DNA from: Porticoccus sp964395715
GTDB taxonomy: Bacteria > Pseudomonadota > Gammaproteobacteria > Pseudomonadales > Porticoccaceae
Direction of reading: 5' to 3'
Assembly (NCBI GenBank): GCA_964395715.1
Contig: CAYNAU010000002.1
Coordinates: forward strand, 496,001-560,000
DNA: 64,000 nucleotides
Shown here: in pieces, positions 52,875-62,603 of the stretch
Numbering within the stretch: the stretch's first letter is position 1
How the letters are laid out: each line of letters begins with the position of its first letter
Position numbers and translations under genes: made by a program
The notes under the pieces: generated by a model
The model's input: only the letters and a program-made list of their open reading frames with translations
Databases searched by the model: none
Told to the model about the DNA's origin: nothing

Positions 52875-55800
52875 ATGGCAGTAGTAAGGGATGTAAAGGT
52901 ATTTACAGGTTTTTCCAGAAGGATAACAGTTAAGGATAACCACGAACTGTTATGTGCGACTGTTTCCGCTGACAAGCCACTACTTCCTATCCTCACCGCA
53001 GGATTATTCCTTGCGGCCTGCCTGGTTTCTCTGCCGGGTTGGAGCATGGCGACCTGTGATCAGGCCGCCGGACAATTTGTCTCCATCGAAAGTAGTGTGG
53101 AAGTGCAGTCCGACCCCTTGTCAGATTGGCGTGAAGCGACACTTAAGGATTCGCTCTGCGAAGGCGACACCATTCGTGTCGGCGAACGCAGTCGCGCGGC
53201 CATTCAGCTGATTAACGACGCCGTATTGCGGCTTGATCAAAATACCACCATGCGCCTGCTCAATATAACCGAGGAACCCAAAGAGGAATCTCTGCTGGAC
53301 CTGGTGCGCGGCGCTTTTCAGTCATTCAGTCGCAAACCGCGGTCGCTCACTGTCAACACGCCCTACCTCAACGGTCTGATTGAGGGCACCGAGTTTGTCG
53401 CCCGCGTCGAAGATGGCAGTGCCTCACTGCTGGTTCTTGAGGGCAAGGTCCGGGTCGTCAACCAGCACGGCGAAGTGGCCGTCAACCCTGGCGAATCAGC
53501 CAGTGCCAGCGAAGGCCAGGCCCCACAACGGCAGACTATCGTCAAGCCTCGCAACGCCGTGCAATGGGCCCTGTATTACCCACCCATCTTTAAAGACCAG
53601 ACTGAAATCTTTGCCGAGTCCTCTGACAATCAGAATAATCCTGATTTCTGGGCCTACCATGCCTCGCAATTACTCTCTGTGGGCCGTTCTGACGAAGCTG
53701 CAGGCAATCTCGACCAGGCACTGGCGCTGGCACCCCAACACAGTGGTGCATTAGCTCTCAAAGCCATGATGGCGGTTACCCAGAACGACCGGGATGCTGC
53801 CCTCACCCTGGCAGAATCTGCTGTCGCCGCGGACAGCCAGTCATCTACCCCCCTGATCGCCCTTTCCTATGCCCAGCAGGCGATGTTTGATCTTGATGCC
53901 ACCCTGGCGAGCCTGCAGAAAGCCGTTGAAGTCGAACCCGACAATGCACTGGCCTGGGCTCGCCTGGCCGAAATCTGGTCATCATTTGGAGAACTCGAAA
54001 AATCACTGACGGCCGCCGAAAAAGCTGCAGAACTGGACCCTAACCTATCGCGCACGCAAACCGTACTGGGCTTTGCCTATCTCATGCAGGTGAATACCGG
54101 CGACGCCATCGGCGCTTTCGACAAGGCCATTGCCCTGGACCAGGGTGACCCTATGCCGCGGCTGGGGCTGGGACTGGCAAAAATCGCCCAGGGAGACCTC
54201 AAAGGTGGCCGTGGTGCCATTGATGTTGCCGCAGCACTGGATTCCAACCAATCCATCGTGCGCAGCTACCTCGGCAAGGCCTACTACGCGGAAAAACGTG
54301 ACGATATTGACCAGCAACAGTTTGATATCGCCAAGGAACTGGACCCCAAAGACCCCACGCCCTGGTTTTACAGCGCTATCGCCAAGCAAACGTCTAATGA
54401 GCCTGTATCCGCTCTGCACGACCTGCAGCAGGCGATGGAGCTGAATGACAACCGTGCCGTCTACCGCTCCCGGTTGCTGCTGGATTCGGACCTGGCGTCG
54501 CGCAGCGCCAGTGTCGGTCGCATTTACAGTGACCTGGGCTTTCAGGAACTGGCTTTGAGATCCGGCTGGCAGTCTCTCAATCACGATCCGGCCAACTTTT
54601 CAGCCCACCGCCTGCTGGCGGACTCCTACGCGGCACTGCCCAGACATGAAATTGCCCGGGTCAGCGAGTTGCTGCAATCGCAACTGCTACAACCGTTAAA
54701 TATGACGCCTATCCAGCCGCGGCTGTCTGAAAGCAACCTGCCATTAATCAGTGCGGGCGGCCCGGCATCCCTGTCGTTCAATGAATTCAACCCGGTGTTC
54801 AACCGCGATGGCCTGGCATTCCAGACCAGCGCACTGGTGGGTGACAAAGGCAGTTCTTCCGGGGAAATGGTATTGGCCGGCATCCACGAAAATATCGCCT
54901 TCAGCCTTGGCAGTTACCACTACGAAACCGATGGCTTTCGCACCAACAATGATCAGCAGATGGATCTCGGTAATGCATTCCTGCAAATAGAACTGTCGGC
55001 GGACACCAGTATCCAGGCCGAGTACCGATATCGCAAAACCGAGAAAGGTGATCTCCGGCTGCGCTTCTTTGAAGAGAGTTTCTATCCTGGCGAAGTCACT
55101 GATGACGAGACCCACACCTTCCGCTTGGGCGCCAAGCACCAGTTTTCGCCCGCGTCTATCCTCCTGTTATCTATCACCCACCAGGAATACGATTCTCAGT
55201 TGACCGATGACGAGATCCCTCCCGCGGAATTTCCTCTCTACGACCTGACACTGACGACCCCCGACCAACGCTCAACCGGCACCGAAGTGCAACACCTGTT
55301 CCGCTCCGAACGGGTGGATGTCACCAGCGGTATCGGTTATTTCGATGTGGATGCGCAACTTGATGAAGAGCTGGTTTTTCAACCTTTCCCCATCATGGCC
55401 CCGTGGTTCTTACCCACTATTACCGGCACCACTGACCTGAAAACCCGTCACAGCAATGGCTACACCTATGTCAACCTGAAAGCCAGTGACGACCTGATTG
55501 CTACGGTGGGTGTCAGCTTTGACAGTGTCAACGGGGACTTCCCCGGCAAAGAGACTCACCAGTTGAACCCCAAACTTGGCCTTACCTGGCAACCGCTGGA
55601 CGGCACAACCCTGCGCCTGGCGTCATTCCGCACACTGAAACGCACCCTGGTGACCAACCAGACTCTGGAGCCCACCCAGGTAGCGGGTTTTAACCAGTTC
55701 TTTGATGACTACAACCTCACCGAGGGTCGTCGTCACGGGATCGCGCTGGACCAGGTCTTCAGCGACAGTGTGTTTGGTGGTCTCGAATATTCTCAGCGGG

Positions 55801-56288
55801 ACCTGGAAGTGCCCTATATCGATGCACTGGCCAGCCCCAGCCATACCGAGTGGAAGGAATACCTGGGCCGCGCCTACCTGTTCTGGACTTACAACGAACA
55901 GGTATCACTCAAAGCTGAATACCAGTACGAACGCCTGAAAAGGGATGAAGATTTCCCCGAGTCAGTCACCCGATCTGAAACGCACAAATTGCCCCTGGGG
56001 ATTCACTATTTCCACCCCTCGGGTCTCAGCTCATCCCTGACCGCCACCTACATCGACCAGCAGGGCCAGTACGGCGGTATTGTCGGGCCAATCCGGGCCG
56101 GCAGTGATGATTTCTGGACCGTGGACCTGGCCATTAACTACCGGCTACCAAAGCGCTACGGCTTTGTCACCATCGGCGCCAGCAACCTGTTTGATGAAGA
56201 GTTTGAATATTTCGAAAACGACCTGAACAACGCCAGCATCCAACCGGAGAGTATGTTGTTTGCAAAACTCACACTGGCATTGCCTTAA
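52875..56288 (+). CDS. FecR domain - TPR - outer-membrane barrel fusion protein
   Basis: 1137 aa. Signal region at about 40-60 (LLPILTAGLFLAACLVSLPGWSMA). A FecR domain (about 75-205: LKDSLCEGDTIRVGERSRAAIQLINDAVLRLDQNTTMRLL, YLNGLIEGTEFVARVEDG, VLEGKVRVVN) is followed by about eight TPR-like helical repeats (250-560, LLSVGRSDEAAGNLDQALALAP, ALAWARLAEIWSSFGELEKSL), then a large beta-barrel (about 590-1137) with TonB-receptor-like strands, ending SMLFAKLTLALP. It is not a classical receptor: no plug. The gene is divergent from the CHASE2 cyclase and followed by a Cys-rich exported protein. Confidence 0.85.
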   Translation: MAVVRDVKVFTGFSRRITVKDNHELLCATVSADKPLLPILTAGLFLAACLVSLPGWSMATCDQAAGQFVSIESSVEVQSDPLSDWREATLKDSLCEGDTIRVGERSRAAIQLINDAVLRLDQNTTMRLLNITEEPKEESLLDLVRGAFQSFSRKPRSLTVNTPYLNGLIEGTEFVARVEDGSASLLVLEGKVRVVNQHGEVAVNPGESASASEGQAPQRQTIVKPRNAVQWALYYPPIFKDQTEIFAESSDNQNNPDFWAYHASQLLSVGRSDEAAGNLDQALALAPQHSGALALKAMMAVTQNDRDAALTLAESAVAADSQSSTPLIALSYAQQAMFDLDATLASLQKAVEVEPDNALAWARLAEIWSSFGELEKSLTAAEKAAELDPNLSRTQTVLGFAYLMQVNTGDAIGAFDKAIALDQGDPMPRLGLGLAKIAQGDLKGGRGAIDVAAALDSNQSIVRSYLGKAYYAEKRDDIDQQQFDIAKELDPKDPTPWFYSAIAKQTSNEPVSALHDLQQAMELNDNRAVYRSRLLLDSDLASRSASVGRIYSDLGFQELALRSGWQSLNHDPANFSAHRLLADSYAALPRHEIARVSELLQSQLLQPLNMTPIQPRLSESNLPLISAGGPASLSFNEFNPVFNRDGLAFQTSALVGDKGSSSGEMVLAGIHENIAFSLGSYHYETDGFRTNNDQQMDLGNAFLQIELSADTSIQAEYRYRKTEKGDLRLRFFEESFYPGEVTDDETHTFRLGAKHQFSPASILLLSITHQEYDSQLTDDEIPPAEFPLYDLTLTTPDQRSTGTEVQHLFRSERVDVTSGIGYFDVDAQLDEELVFQPFPIMAPWFLPTITGTTDLKTRHSNGYTYVNLKASDDLIATVGVSFDSVNGDFPGKETHQLNPKLGLTWQPLDGTTLRLASFRTLKRTLVTNQTLEPTQVAGFNQFFDDYNLTEGRRHGIALDQVFSDSVFGGLEYSQRDLEVPYIDALASPSHTEWKEYLGRAYLFWTYNEQVSLKAEYQYERLKRDEDFPESVTRSETHKLPLGIHYFHPSGLSSSLTATYIDQQGQYGGIVGPIRAGSDDFWTVDLAINYRLPKRYGFVTIGASNLFDEEFEYFENDLNNASIQPESMLFAKLTLALP

Positions 56289-56317
56289 CACAAAAAAACC
56301 GAGAAAGGAGAACAACA

Positions 56318-56935
56318 ATGACTTTGAACACACTGACAAGACACCTTCTGCTGCTGGTGCCTTTAGTATTACTGGTCGGCAATGCCGAAGCCCGGGGCAT
56401 TTCCGGCTGGGCCTGGTCCTGCTGTAGTGCCATGGAGGGTGATATCGAGCTGAAGGGGGTACCCAACCCCAACACCAAGCCCACCATCGTGCTGGCCGAT
56501 GCAGCCTTTGGTACCGTGGAAATTCTTTGTAGAAACCCTGCCGATAATGGCGTATTTAATGGTACTGCCTTTGACGCCATCGTCTCCGACTTCAAGATAC
56601 TGGAAGACACCGACCTCACCGGCAACGGCAAGGCCAGCGTTTCCATCAGCTATGACCTGGCTGGTTTTGAGGACCCCGCCTACTGTCCCAACGACAACTG
56701 GGACGTGCTGGAAGACTCACCCTGGCTGCTGGACATGACTGTATCTCTGAAATGGTATTTCTGTACCGGCGACGACACCGGTGGCAGTGACCCCTGTTAC
56801 GACAGCAGTGGTTTAACCATTGAGGACAAACCAATTGATTCAGCCACCATGTATTGTGAAGTACCCGAGGGGTATACACGGGATGAAAACTATGCCCCAC
56901 CCCACGTAACCTACGACTGTACATTACTGGATTAA
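56318..56935 (+). CDS. Unknown exported Cys-containing protein
   Basis: 205 aa. Signal peptide (LLLLVPLVLLVGNAEARG, cleavage near residue 26). The mature part has at least eight Cys, including a Cys pair (WSCCSAMEG) and a Cys-rich end (FCTGDDTGGSDPCYDSS, YCEVPEG, YDCTLLD), likely in disulfides. No recognised family. AAAGGAG precedes the ATG. It starts 29 bp after the FecR-TPR-barrel gene, so it is co-transcribed and may be a surface partner of that barrel (inference). Confidence 0.72.
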   Translation: MTLNTLTRHLLLLVPLVLLVGNAEARGISGWAWSCCSAMEGDIELKGVPNPNTKPTIVLADAAFGTVEILCRNPADNGVFNGTAFDAIVSDFKILEDTDLTGNGKASVSISYDLAGFEDPAYCPNDNWDVLEDSPWLLDMTVSLKWYFCTGDDTGGSDPCYDSSGLTIEDKPIDSATMYCEVPEGYTRDENYAPPHVTYDCTLLD

Positions 56936-57201
56936 TCACCGGACAGTGGGGCCATTACCCCGCTGCCTTACCCCTGCTGGGCCAGGTTGTCTCGCAAGAA
57001 ACCCATTTCTTCGGGGCGCCTGGTTCGACAACCAACTAGGGCATTACCCGCCAGTGCATTGGCCATCAATTCAGAGAGGACGCCCCACTAACACCAACAG
57101 GCAGCCAAGGTCACGCTGACTTCACACACCGCTGCAACCCTACCCCATTAAAACGAGCCCTTGTGGCATCTCGGCAATCCGCCTGGACAAGGACCCCCTG
57201 T

Positions 57202-59037
57202 ATGAGTACCGATTTACTTCTGAACTATCTTGAATCACTTCATAAAGAATACCTGCAACTCGATTCCGGCGAAGTTGCCACCTACATTCCGGAACTGGCC
57301 AAGGCCGATCCGAACTGGTTTGGCATCACGGTGGTAACCGTCGACGGACATGTCTATCAGGTGGGTGAAACCCAACAGTCATTTACCATTCAGTCAATCT
57401 CTAAAGTCATTACCTACGGCATTGGTCTGCAGGACTCCGGGGTTGGTTCGGTACTCAAAAAAATTGATGTGGAGCCCTCCGGTGAAGCCTTCAACCAGAT
57501 CAGCCTGGAACCGGATACTGGCCGCCCCCGCAACCCCATGATCAACGCCGGAGCAATTGCCGCCGTCGCCTTCGTGGAAGGGGAAACGATGGAAGATAAA
57601 CTGGCCAGGATTCTTGGTACCTACCAGAGCTTTCTTGGACACGAAGCCGAAATTGATCAGGAGGTGTATCAATCGGAAAAGAATACCGGACACCGCAATC
57701 GCGCCATCGCCAACATGTTACGCAACTACGACATTATCGAGCGCGATACCGATGACCTGCTGGACCTCTACTTCAAGCAGTGCTCCATTCTGGTCAACTG
57801 CAGGGATCTGGGAATGATTGCCGCATCCCTGGCCAATAACGGCGTCAATCCGATCACGGGTGTTCGGGCCATTCAGCGTGAATATGTACCTAAACTGCTC
57901 AGCGTGATGAGTTCCTGTGGCATGTATGACTTTTCCGGTGCCTGGGTCTATGAAGTGGGCATGCCGGCCAAAAGTGGTGTCGCCGGTGGCGTCATGGCAG
58001 TACTGCCCGGCCAGTTGGGCATCGCCGTCTATTCGCCAAAACTGGATGAGCGAGGCAACAGCGTCAGGGGTATCGCTGTTTGCAAACGTATCTCCAGCGA
58101 TTTCGGCCTGCATATGTTCCATGCCGGAAGAACGACGGCCACCTCGGTGATTCACTCCAGTTACGATGCGTCGGCAGTGACCTCCAAGCGCTCGCGCAAC
58201 ATGAAACAAACGCAATTACTGCAACAGGAAGGTCATAGAATACGCGTTCTGGAGCTGCAGGGAGACCTGATGTTTGCCTCTGCAGAAATTGTGGTGTCTG
58301 CCGCCATGAAAGATGAGGCCGGCACGGACTACTTCATTATCGATTTTCGCCGCATTGCGTCCATCAACGAAGGGGCCATGAATCTCATCGCGCACGTGGT
58401 TGAACACATGGACAAAAATCAGAAAACCATTTTGTTCACCAATATTCGTGACCCCCACAACCTGGCCACCATTCTCCGCAAAAAAGTACCGCATATTCGT
58501 GATCTTCCCCTGTTGAAACACGGGGATATCGATGCAGCGCTGGAATGGTGTGAAGAACAGTTGCTGAATGGCATCTCCACCGCTGAACTCGAAGATGTGC
58601 CGCTGAACGAGCAGGCCTTCTGCACCGGATTCAGCAAGGATGAGCTGCTTTATCTGGAGAGCCTGTTGGAGCCTCTCACGTTTGCTAAAGGTGACTGCAT
58701 CTGCCGCACCGGCGAACCGGCCAATGAACTGTACTTTATTCTCTCGGGACAAGTCAGCGTCATGGTGCCCGTCGACTTTCGGCGTGATGGGCGCATTACC
58801 AGCCTCGCCGCCGGATCTGCATTCGGCGAAATGGGTATGTTGGACCACGGCCTGCGCTCCGCAGATGTTATTGCCGACACCCCCCTCTCCTGCCTGCGGC
58901 TTCGATACGACGTCCTGGAAGGTGATAGCTCGGCCATGGGGACAACCATTCGGTTGAAATTAATTAGCAATATAGGCCGCGCGCTGACATTAAAGCTGCG
59001 GCAAGCCACCAAGGAGATTCAGTCATTGAAGAGCTGA
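57202..59037 (+). CDS. glsA: Glutaminase A fused to STAS and cyclic nucleotide-binding domains
   Basis: 611 aa from the ATG at 57202 (MSTDLLLNYLESLHKEYLQL). Residues 1-310 are a full glutaminase (glutamine to glutamate + ammonia): SIQSxxK-type nucleophile Ser65/Lys68, NPMINAGAIA, KNTGHRNRAIANML, GAWVYEVGMPAKSGVAGGVMAVLP. Residues about 335-450 form a STAS domain (RVLELQGDLMFASAEIVV, FIIDFRRIASINEGAM) and about 480-600 a cyclic nucleotide-binding domain (LTFAKGDCICRTGEPANELYFILSGQVSVMV, GSAFGEMGMLDHGLRSADVIADTP). The extra domains suggest control by a cyclic nucleotide or partner. The class III cyclase lies 5 kb away. The gap before it (56936-57201) holds only a weak hairpin. Confidence 0.92.
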   Translation: MSTDLLLNYLESLHKEYLQLDSGEVATYIPELAKADPNWFGITVVTVDGHVYQVGETQQSFTIQSISKVITYGIGLQDSGVGSVLKKIDVEPSGEAFNQISLEPDTGRPRNPMINAGAIAAVAFVEGETMEDKLARILGTYQSFLGHEAEIDQEVYQSEKNTGHRNRAIANMLRNYDIIERDTDDLLDLYFKQCSILVNCRDLGMIAASLANNGVNPITGVRAIQREYVPKLLSVMSSCGMYDFSGAWVYEVGMPAKSGVAGGVMAVLPGQLGIAVYSPKLDERGNSVRGIAVCKRISSDFGLHMFHAGRTTATSVIHSSYDASAVTSKRSRNMKQTQLLQQEGHRIRVLELQGDLMFASAEIVVSAAMKDEAGTDYFIIDFRRIASINEGAMNLIAHVVEHMDKNQKTILFTNIRDPHNLATILRKKVPHIRDLPLLKHGDIDAALEWCEEQLLNGISTAELEDVPLNEQAFCTGFSKDELLYLESLLEPLTFAKGDCICRTGEPANELYFILSGQVSVMVPVDFRRDGRITSLAAGSAFGEMGMLDHGLRSADVIADTPLSCLRLRYDVLEGDSSAMGTTIRLKLISNIGRALTLKLRQATKEIQSLKS

Positions 59038-59142
59038 TGAACCGCGGTGATTCGTATCAACAGGAGTAACAGTTCAAAGTTAATGGATATAGCGTGAAGT
59101 ATTTAGTAATGCATGACCCACTCTCATCAACAGGTGACGGAC

Positions 59143-59811
59143 ATGAACAATACTGCCAAATGCCAGGACCAGATCCATCTTGAAGTGCGTTTTAGTGAAC
59201 TCTGGGGCCGCTGCCTGCGCAGCGGCATTGTGGCTCCATCGCGTCACCCATGGCATGAGCTGTACAGCCACTACAACGAGTCACACCGCTTCTACCACAC
59301 CCTGCTTCACATCGGCTATTGCCTGAATGAACTGGACCAGGCGCGACCCCACTTGGAGCAACCCGACGCAGTGGAAATGGCCCTGTGGTTTCACGATGTC
59401 ATTCATTCACCTAATCGGGACAACGAACGGCAGAGCTGCGAACTTTTCAGCCAACTCGGCAACGGCTGTTTCAGTCAGAGCTTTCTGAATACAGTGAGGA
59501 GCCTGATTATGGTTACCACTCACAAGGCCAAACCCGAGTGTTCCGACGAGGCCTATATCTGCGATATTGATCTCTCCAGCCTGGGCGCACCCTGGAAAAT
59601 ATTTCTGTCTGACAGCCAGGCACTGCGGCTGGAACACAGTCATGATTCAGATGAACAGTTTTATTCCGGAAAGCTGAAGTTTTTTGAGGCACTGCTCACG
59701 CGCCAGCACATTTACCATACCGAGTTTTTTAGTGGTAAATACGAGGAAACTGCACGCAGCAATATCCGCCGTTTAATGACGGACATCAAAAAAGAGTATT
59801 CTGCCCAATAG
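59143..59811 (+). CDS. HD-fold predicted metal-dependent hydrolase (COG4339-like)
   Basis: 222 aa from the ATG at 59143 (AGGTG about 10 bases upstream; an ATG at 59113 is also in frame). Conserved metal-binding residues: HYNESHRFYHTLLHIGY, EMALWFHDVIHSP with the HD pair, and ICDIDLSSLG near the middle. Family members are thought to be phosphohydrolases but lack a known substrate. 106 bp after the glutaminase fusion on the same strand. Confidence 0.8.
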   Translation: MNNTAKCQDQIHLEVRFSELWGRCLRSGIVAPSRHPWHELYSHYNESHRFYHTLLHIGYCLNELDQARPHLEQPDAVEMALWFHDVIHSPNRDNERQSCELFSQLGNGCFSQSFLNTVRSLIMVTTHKAKPECSDEAYICDIDLSSLGAPWKIFLSDSQALRLEHSHDSDEQFYSGKLKFFEALLTRQHIYHTEFFSGKYEETARSNIRRLMTDIKKEYSAQ

Positions 59812-59885
59812 CTTCCCCGGGTCTCTCCCTGACCGCCCGCAAGTCTCTTCAATAAGGCTTGTTTACCCAGGGTGACAGGTCTCAA

Positions 59886-61157
59886 TCACCCGCCCTGACG
59901 GTGTGCCGCCACCAGGGCTTCGCGAAAATCCGGGTGCGCAATATTAATCAGCTTTTCTGCCCGTTCCCGCAGACTGGCGCCGTAGAGATGCGCCACACCA
60001 AACTCCGTGACGACATAATCCACCTGAGCTCGGGATGTCACCACTCCTGCACCACTGGCCAGATGGCTGACAATACGCGACTGACGACCTGACAAGGCCG
60101 TGGAGGGAAGCGCGATGATGGAACGCCCGCCTTCCGAGAGCTGTGACCCCGTAACGAAATCCACCTGCCCACCGAACCCGGAGTATACGCGGCCACCAAT
60201 GGAGTCAGCGCACACCTGGCCACTCAAATCGACCTGAATCGCGCTGTTGATAGACATCACCCGCGGGTTCTTGCGGATCACAGCGGGATTATTGACGTAT
60301 TCAATATCCAGAAAAACAACTTCAGTATTGTCATCGACAAAGTCATACAACGCCTGTGAACCGAGCACGAAACCGGTGACTATTTTTCCCGGATGGACCA
60401 CCTTGTTGCTATTATCGATAACGCCCTTCTCTACCAGGGGTAATACGCCGCTGGAAAACATCTCGGTATGAATACCGAGGTGGCGATGGCCGTCAAGATG
60501 GGCCAGCACCGCATCCGGGATTGCCCCTATGCCCATTTGCAGGCAGTCACCATCGCGAATCAACTCCGCCACCAGGCGCCCGATCTGAAGGTGTGTCTGG
60601 TTAGGGGTTCCAGCTTCCAGGCAGGGGATATCACTATTGATCTCAACGGCGTAATCAATGGCATCAAACGGGATAGCCGCATCGCCGTGGGTGCGGGGCA
60701 TCTGCGGGTTTATCTGCGCGATGATGGTCCTGGCCACACCAGTGGCGGCCAGCGTGGCTTCCACAGACACCCCCAGGGAACAATTGCCGTGGCGATCTGG
60801 CGGCGATACCTGAATCAGAGCCACGTCCACCGGCTGTCGGCCATTGCGAAGCATTTTCGGGATTTCCGAAAGAAACATGGGCACATAATCTGCCTTGCCC
60901 TGATTCACCAGCTCGCGGGTGCTGTGGCTGACAAAGTAGCAGCGGTTGCGCAAATGCCCATCCAGTTCCGGCTGACAGACCGCTTCCGCGTGTTCTAGGT
61001 GCAGCTGTAACAGCTGGACATCCCTGAGATCCATTGCTCTTGCTGCCAAGGCTTCCAGCATTTTATAAGGTGTTGCTGCCATGGAATGGCACCAGATACG
61101 GTCTGACGAGCGGATGGAGGCAAGGGCTTCTTCAGCGGTCGCACAGATGACGGGCAT
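59886..61157 (-). CDS. Acetyl-CoA hydrolase/4-hydroxybutyrate CoA-transferase family protein
   Basis: 423 aa from the ATG at 61157. Class I-type CoA-transferase of the AcH family: the motif IGAIPDAVLAHLDGHRHLGIHTEMFSSGV contains the catalytic Glu; GRVYSGFGGQVDFVTGSQLSEGG, VDYVVTEFGVAHLYGAS and ERAEKLINIAHPDFRE are diagnostic. It moves CoA between acyl groups, probably short acids. Frame is open to 61199, but the family start favours MPVICATA. Confidence 0.9.
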   Translation of the reverse strand: MPVICATAEEALASIRSSDRIWCHSMAATPYKMLEALAARAMDLRDVQLLQLHLEHAEAVCQPELDGHLRNRCYFVSHSTRELVNQGKADYVPMFLSEIPKMLRNGRQPVDVALIQVSPPDRHGNCSLGVSVEATLAATGVARTIIAQINPQMPRTHGDAAIPFDAIDYAVEINSDIPCLEAGTPNQTHLQIGRLVAELIRDGDCLQMGIGAIPDAVLAHLDGHRHLGIHTEMFSSGVLPLVEKGVIDNSNKVVHPGKIVTGFVLGSQALYDFVDDNTEVVFLDIEYVNNPAVIRKNPRVMSINSAIQVDLSGQVCADSIGGRVYSGFGGQVDFVTGSQLSEGGRSIIALPSTALSGRQSRIVSHLASGAGVVTSRAQVDYVVTEFGVAHLYGASLRERAEKLINIAHPDFREALVAAHRQGG

Positions 61158-61325
61158 GGTGGCGTTTCTCTCTGAATGTCCGGGAAATACTCGGTACATT
61201 CTAGCTTGAATATATGGCGTTTGGATGAACCCGGCCCCTCAACTTCACTGGCAAAATGGCTGACTAAAGGGCGAGCTTAAACTGGCAAGGTAAACCCGGC
61301 ATCAGAAAGCGGTATAGAAATTCTG

Positions 61326-61742
61326 CTAACCGTGGGCTGACATCTCAGCAAGTTTACCGTCGAGCATTTTCAGAATACGGCGGCGTGTAATCACACCCAG
61401 TACCTTGCCCTGCTTATCGACCACGGGGTAGCTCTTCGGTTTATTCAGCAACATTTGTTGAGCCAGGCTCAGCGGGTCTTCATTCGGCGACACCGTCAGC
61501 ACATCGGTGCGCATAATGTCTTTAACCGAGGCTACCCGCTGATTGTGGTAGACCACCTGGATGGCAACCTGCAAACATTCCTGTTCGGAAATCCATCCCA
61601 CCAGCAGACCATCCTTATCAGTAACCGGGCCTCCCAGCATGTCCTTCTGGATGAGTTTTCCGGATGCCTCTACCACCGGCATATCAGGGTGAATCACGGC
61701 AAAATCCTTGTTCATGCAATCGGCAATTGATTCTGAGATCAT
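61326..61742 (-). CDS. CBS domain-pair protein
   Basis: 138 aa, two CBS domains only: MNKDFAVIHPDMPVVEASGKLIQ with GGPVTDKDGLLVGWISE, and MRTDVLTVSPNEDPLSLAQQML with SYPVVDKQGKVLGVITRRRIL. Such pairs sense adenine nucleotides. No catalytic domain. Upstream of the CoA-transferase gene, same strand, 168 bp apart. Confidence 0.88.
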   Translation of the reverse strand: MISESIADCMNKDFAVIHPDMPVVEASGKLIQKDMLGGPVTDKDGLLVGWISEQECLQVAIQVVYHNQRVASVKDIMRTDVLTVSPNEDPLSLAQQMLLNKPKSYPVVDKQGKVLGVITRRRILKMLDGKLAEMSAHG

Positions 61743-62067
61743 GGCAGTATTCCCGAGGTTAGTGACTGGTAGCGTAAGCCCGGGACAAGAGGTACACCTA
61801 TTGCCGGGTCATGGTGATTTAACACGCAATTTTCAAGCCATCGAGTAACACCCCCCTGTTATCAGAGTGCCCCTCACGTTCCGCCTATCAGATTGCCCTT
61901 TCTGCAGGCAATCGTGCCCCAAAAGTGAACCTGCAGGCATGCTCAAACACCAATATCGTCGAAACCCCGCAGCCAATACCCCAGTGAGGTGATATACGCT
62001 GTATAAATGTCCGTTTGGTGTTTCAATACGACTGATTCCAGGCAGAAAATAATTAAAGGGGATACAC
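61743..62067. other. Gene-free stretch between CBS and GFA genes
   Basis: 325 bp between divergent genes. A 7-bp inverted repeat GATTGCC / GGCAATC (61891-61913, loop 9) is the only structure I can see. AAAGGGG at 62055-62061 is the ribosome site of the GFA gene. No gene or RNA recognised. Confidence 0.45.
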
Positions 62068-62487
62068 ATGAGCGACTACCAGGGAAGTTGTGGCTGCGGG
62101 GGCCTGCAGTACCGGTTTTCAGGTGAACCGCTCAACCAGGTGTTTTGCTACTGCCAAGCCTGTCAGCGCCATACAGGAACAGATAAATGGTTTGGCCTGT
62201 GGGTGCCGGTGGACAAACTGAGTTTTACGTGCGGAACCCCGGCACGTTTTACCCGCCCCGGCGACTCCGGCCACGACATGCATCACCTGTTCTGCTCGCA
62301 ATGTGGTACCACGGTGTGTGTAGAGGTCTGCGTGGGAAATTTTTACACCGTGGCCGCCGGCACAGTCAAAGGCGGTGAAGCCTTCTCACCACGCATGGTG
62401 ATCTACCGCAGCGAAGCCCCCGGTTGGGCTGTTTTTCCCGAAGGGATCCCCCAATACGACAAGCTCCCACCGGAACTGAAAATTTAA
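62068..62487 (+). CDS. GFA family protein (zinc, Mss4-like fold)
   Basis: 139 aa. The GFA zinc pattern is present: GSCGCGGLQY, CYCQACQRHTGT and HLFCSQCGTTVCVEV. The family includes a glutathione-dependent formaldehyde-activating enzyme, but most members lack a proven reaction. AAAGGGG precedes the ATG. Single gene. Confidence 0.9.
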   Translation: MSDYQGSCGCGGLQYRFSGEPLNQVFCYCQACQRHTGTDKWFGLWVPVDKLSFTCGTPARFTRPGDSGHDMHHLFCSQCGTTVCVEVCVGNFYTVAAGTVKGGEAFSPRMVIYRSEAPGWAVFPEGIPQYDKLPPELKI

Positions 62488-62603
62488 GCGCTAACGGCCA
62501 GTGACATTCCCGACATGGCTTTTTCACTGGTCTCGGTTGTCATCTCCGGACAACGGAAATATGATCAAAGTCTGATAAAAATGATAAGAGCAGTTGCGCT
62601 TTC

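Noticed and set aside
61833..62069. A 78-codon minus-strand frame between the CBS and GFA genes
   Set aside because: It covers the GFA ribosome site, has no family and an unlikely composition.
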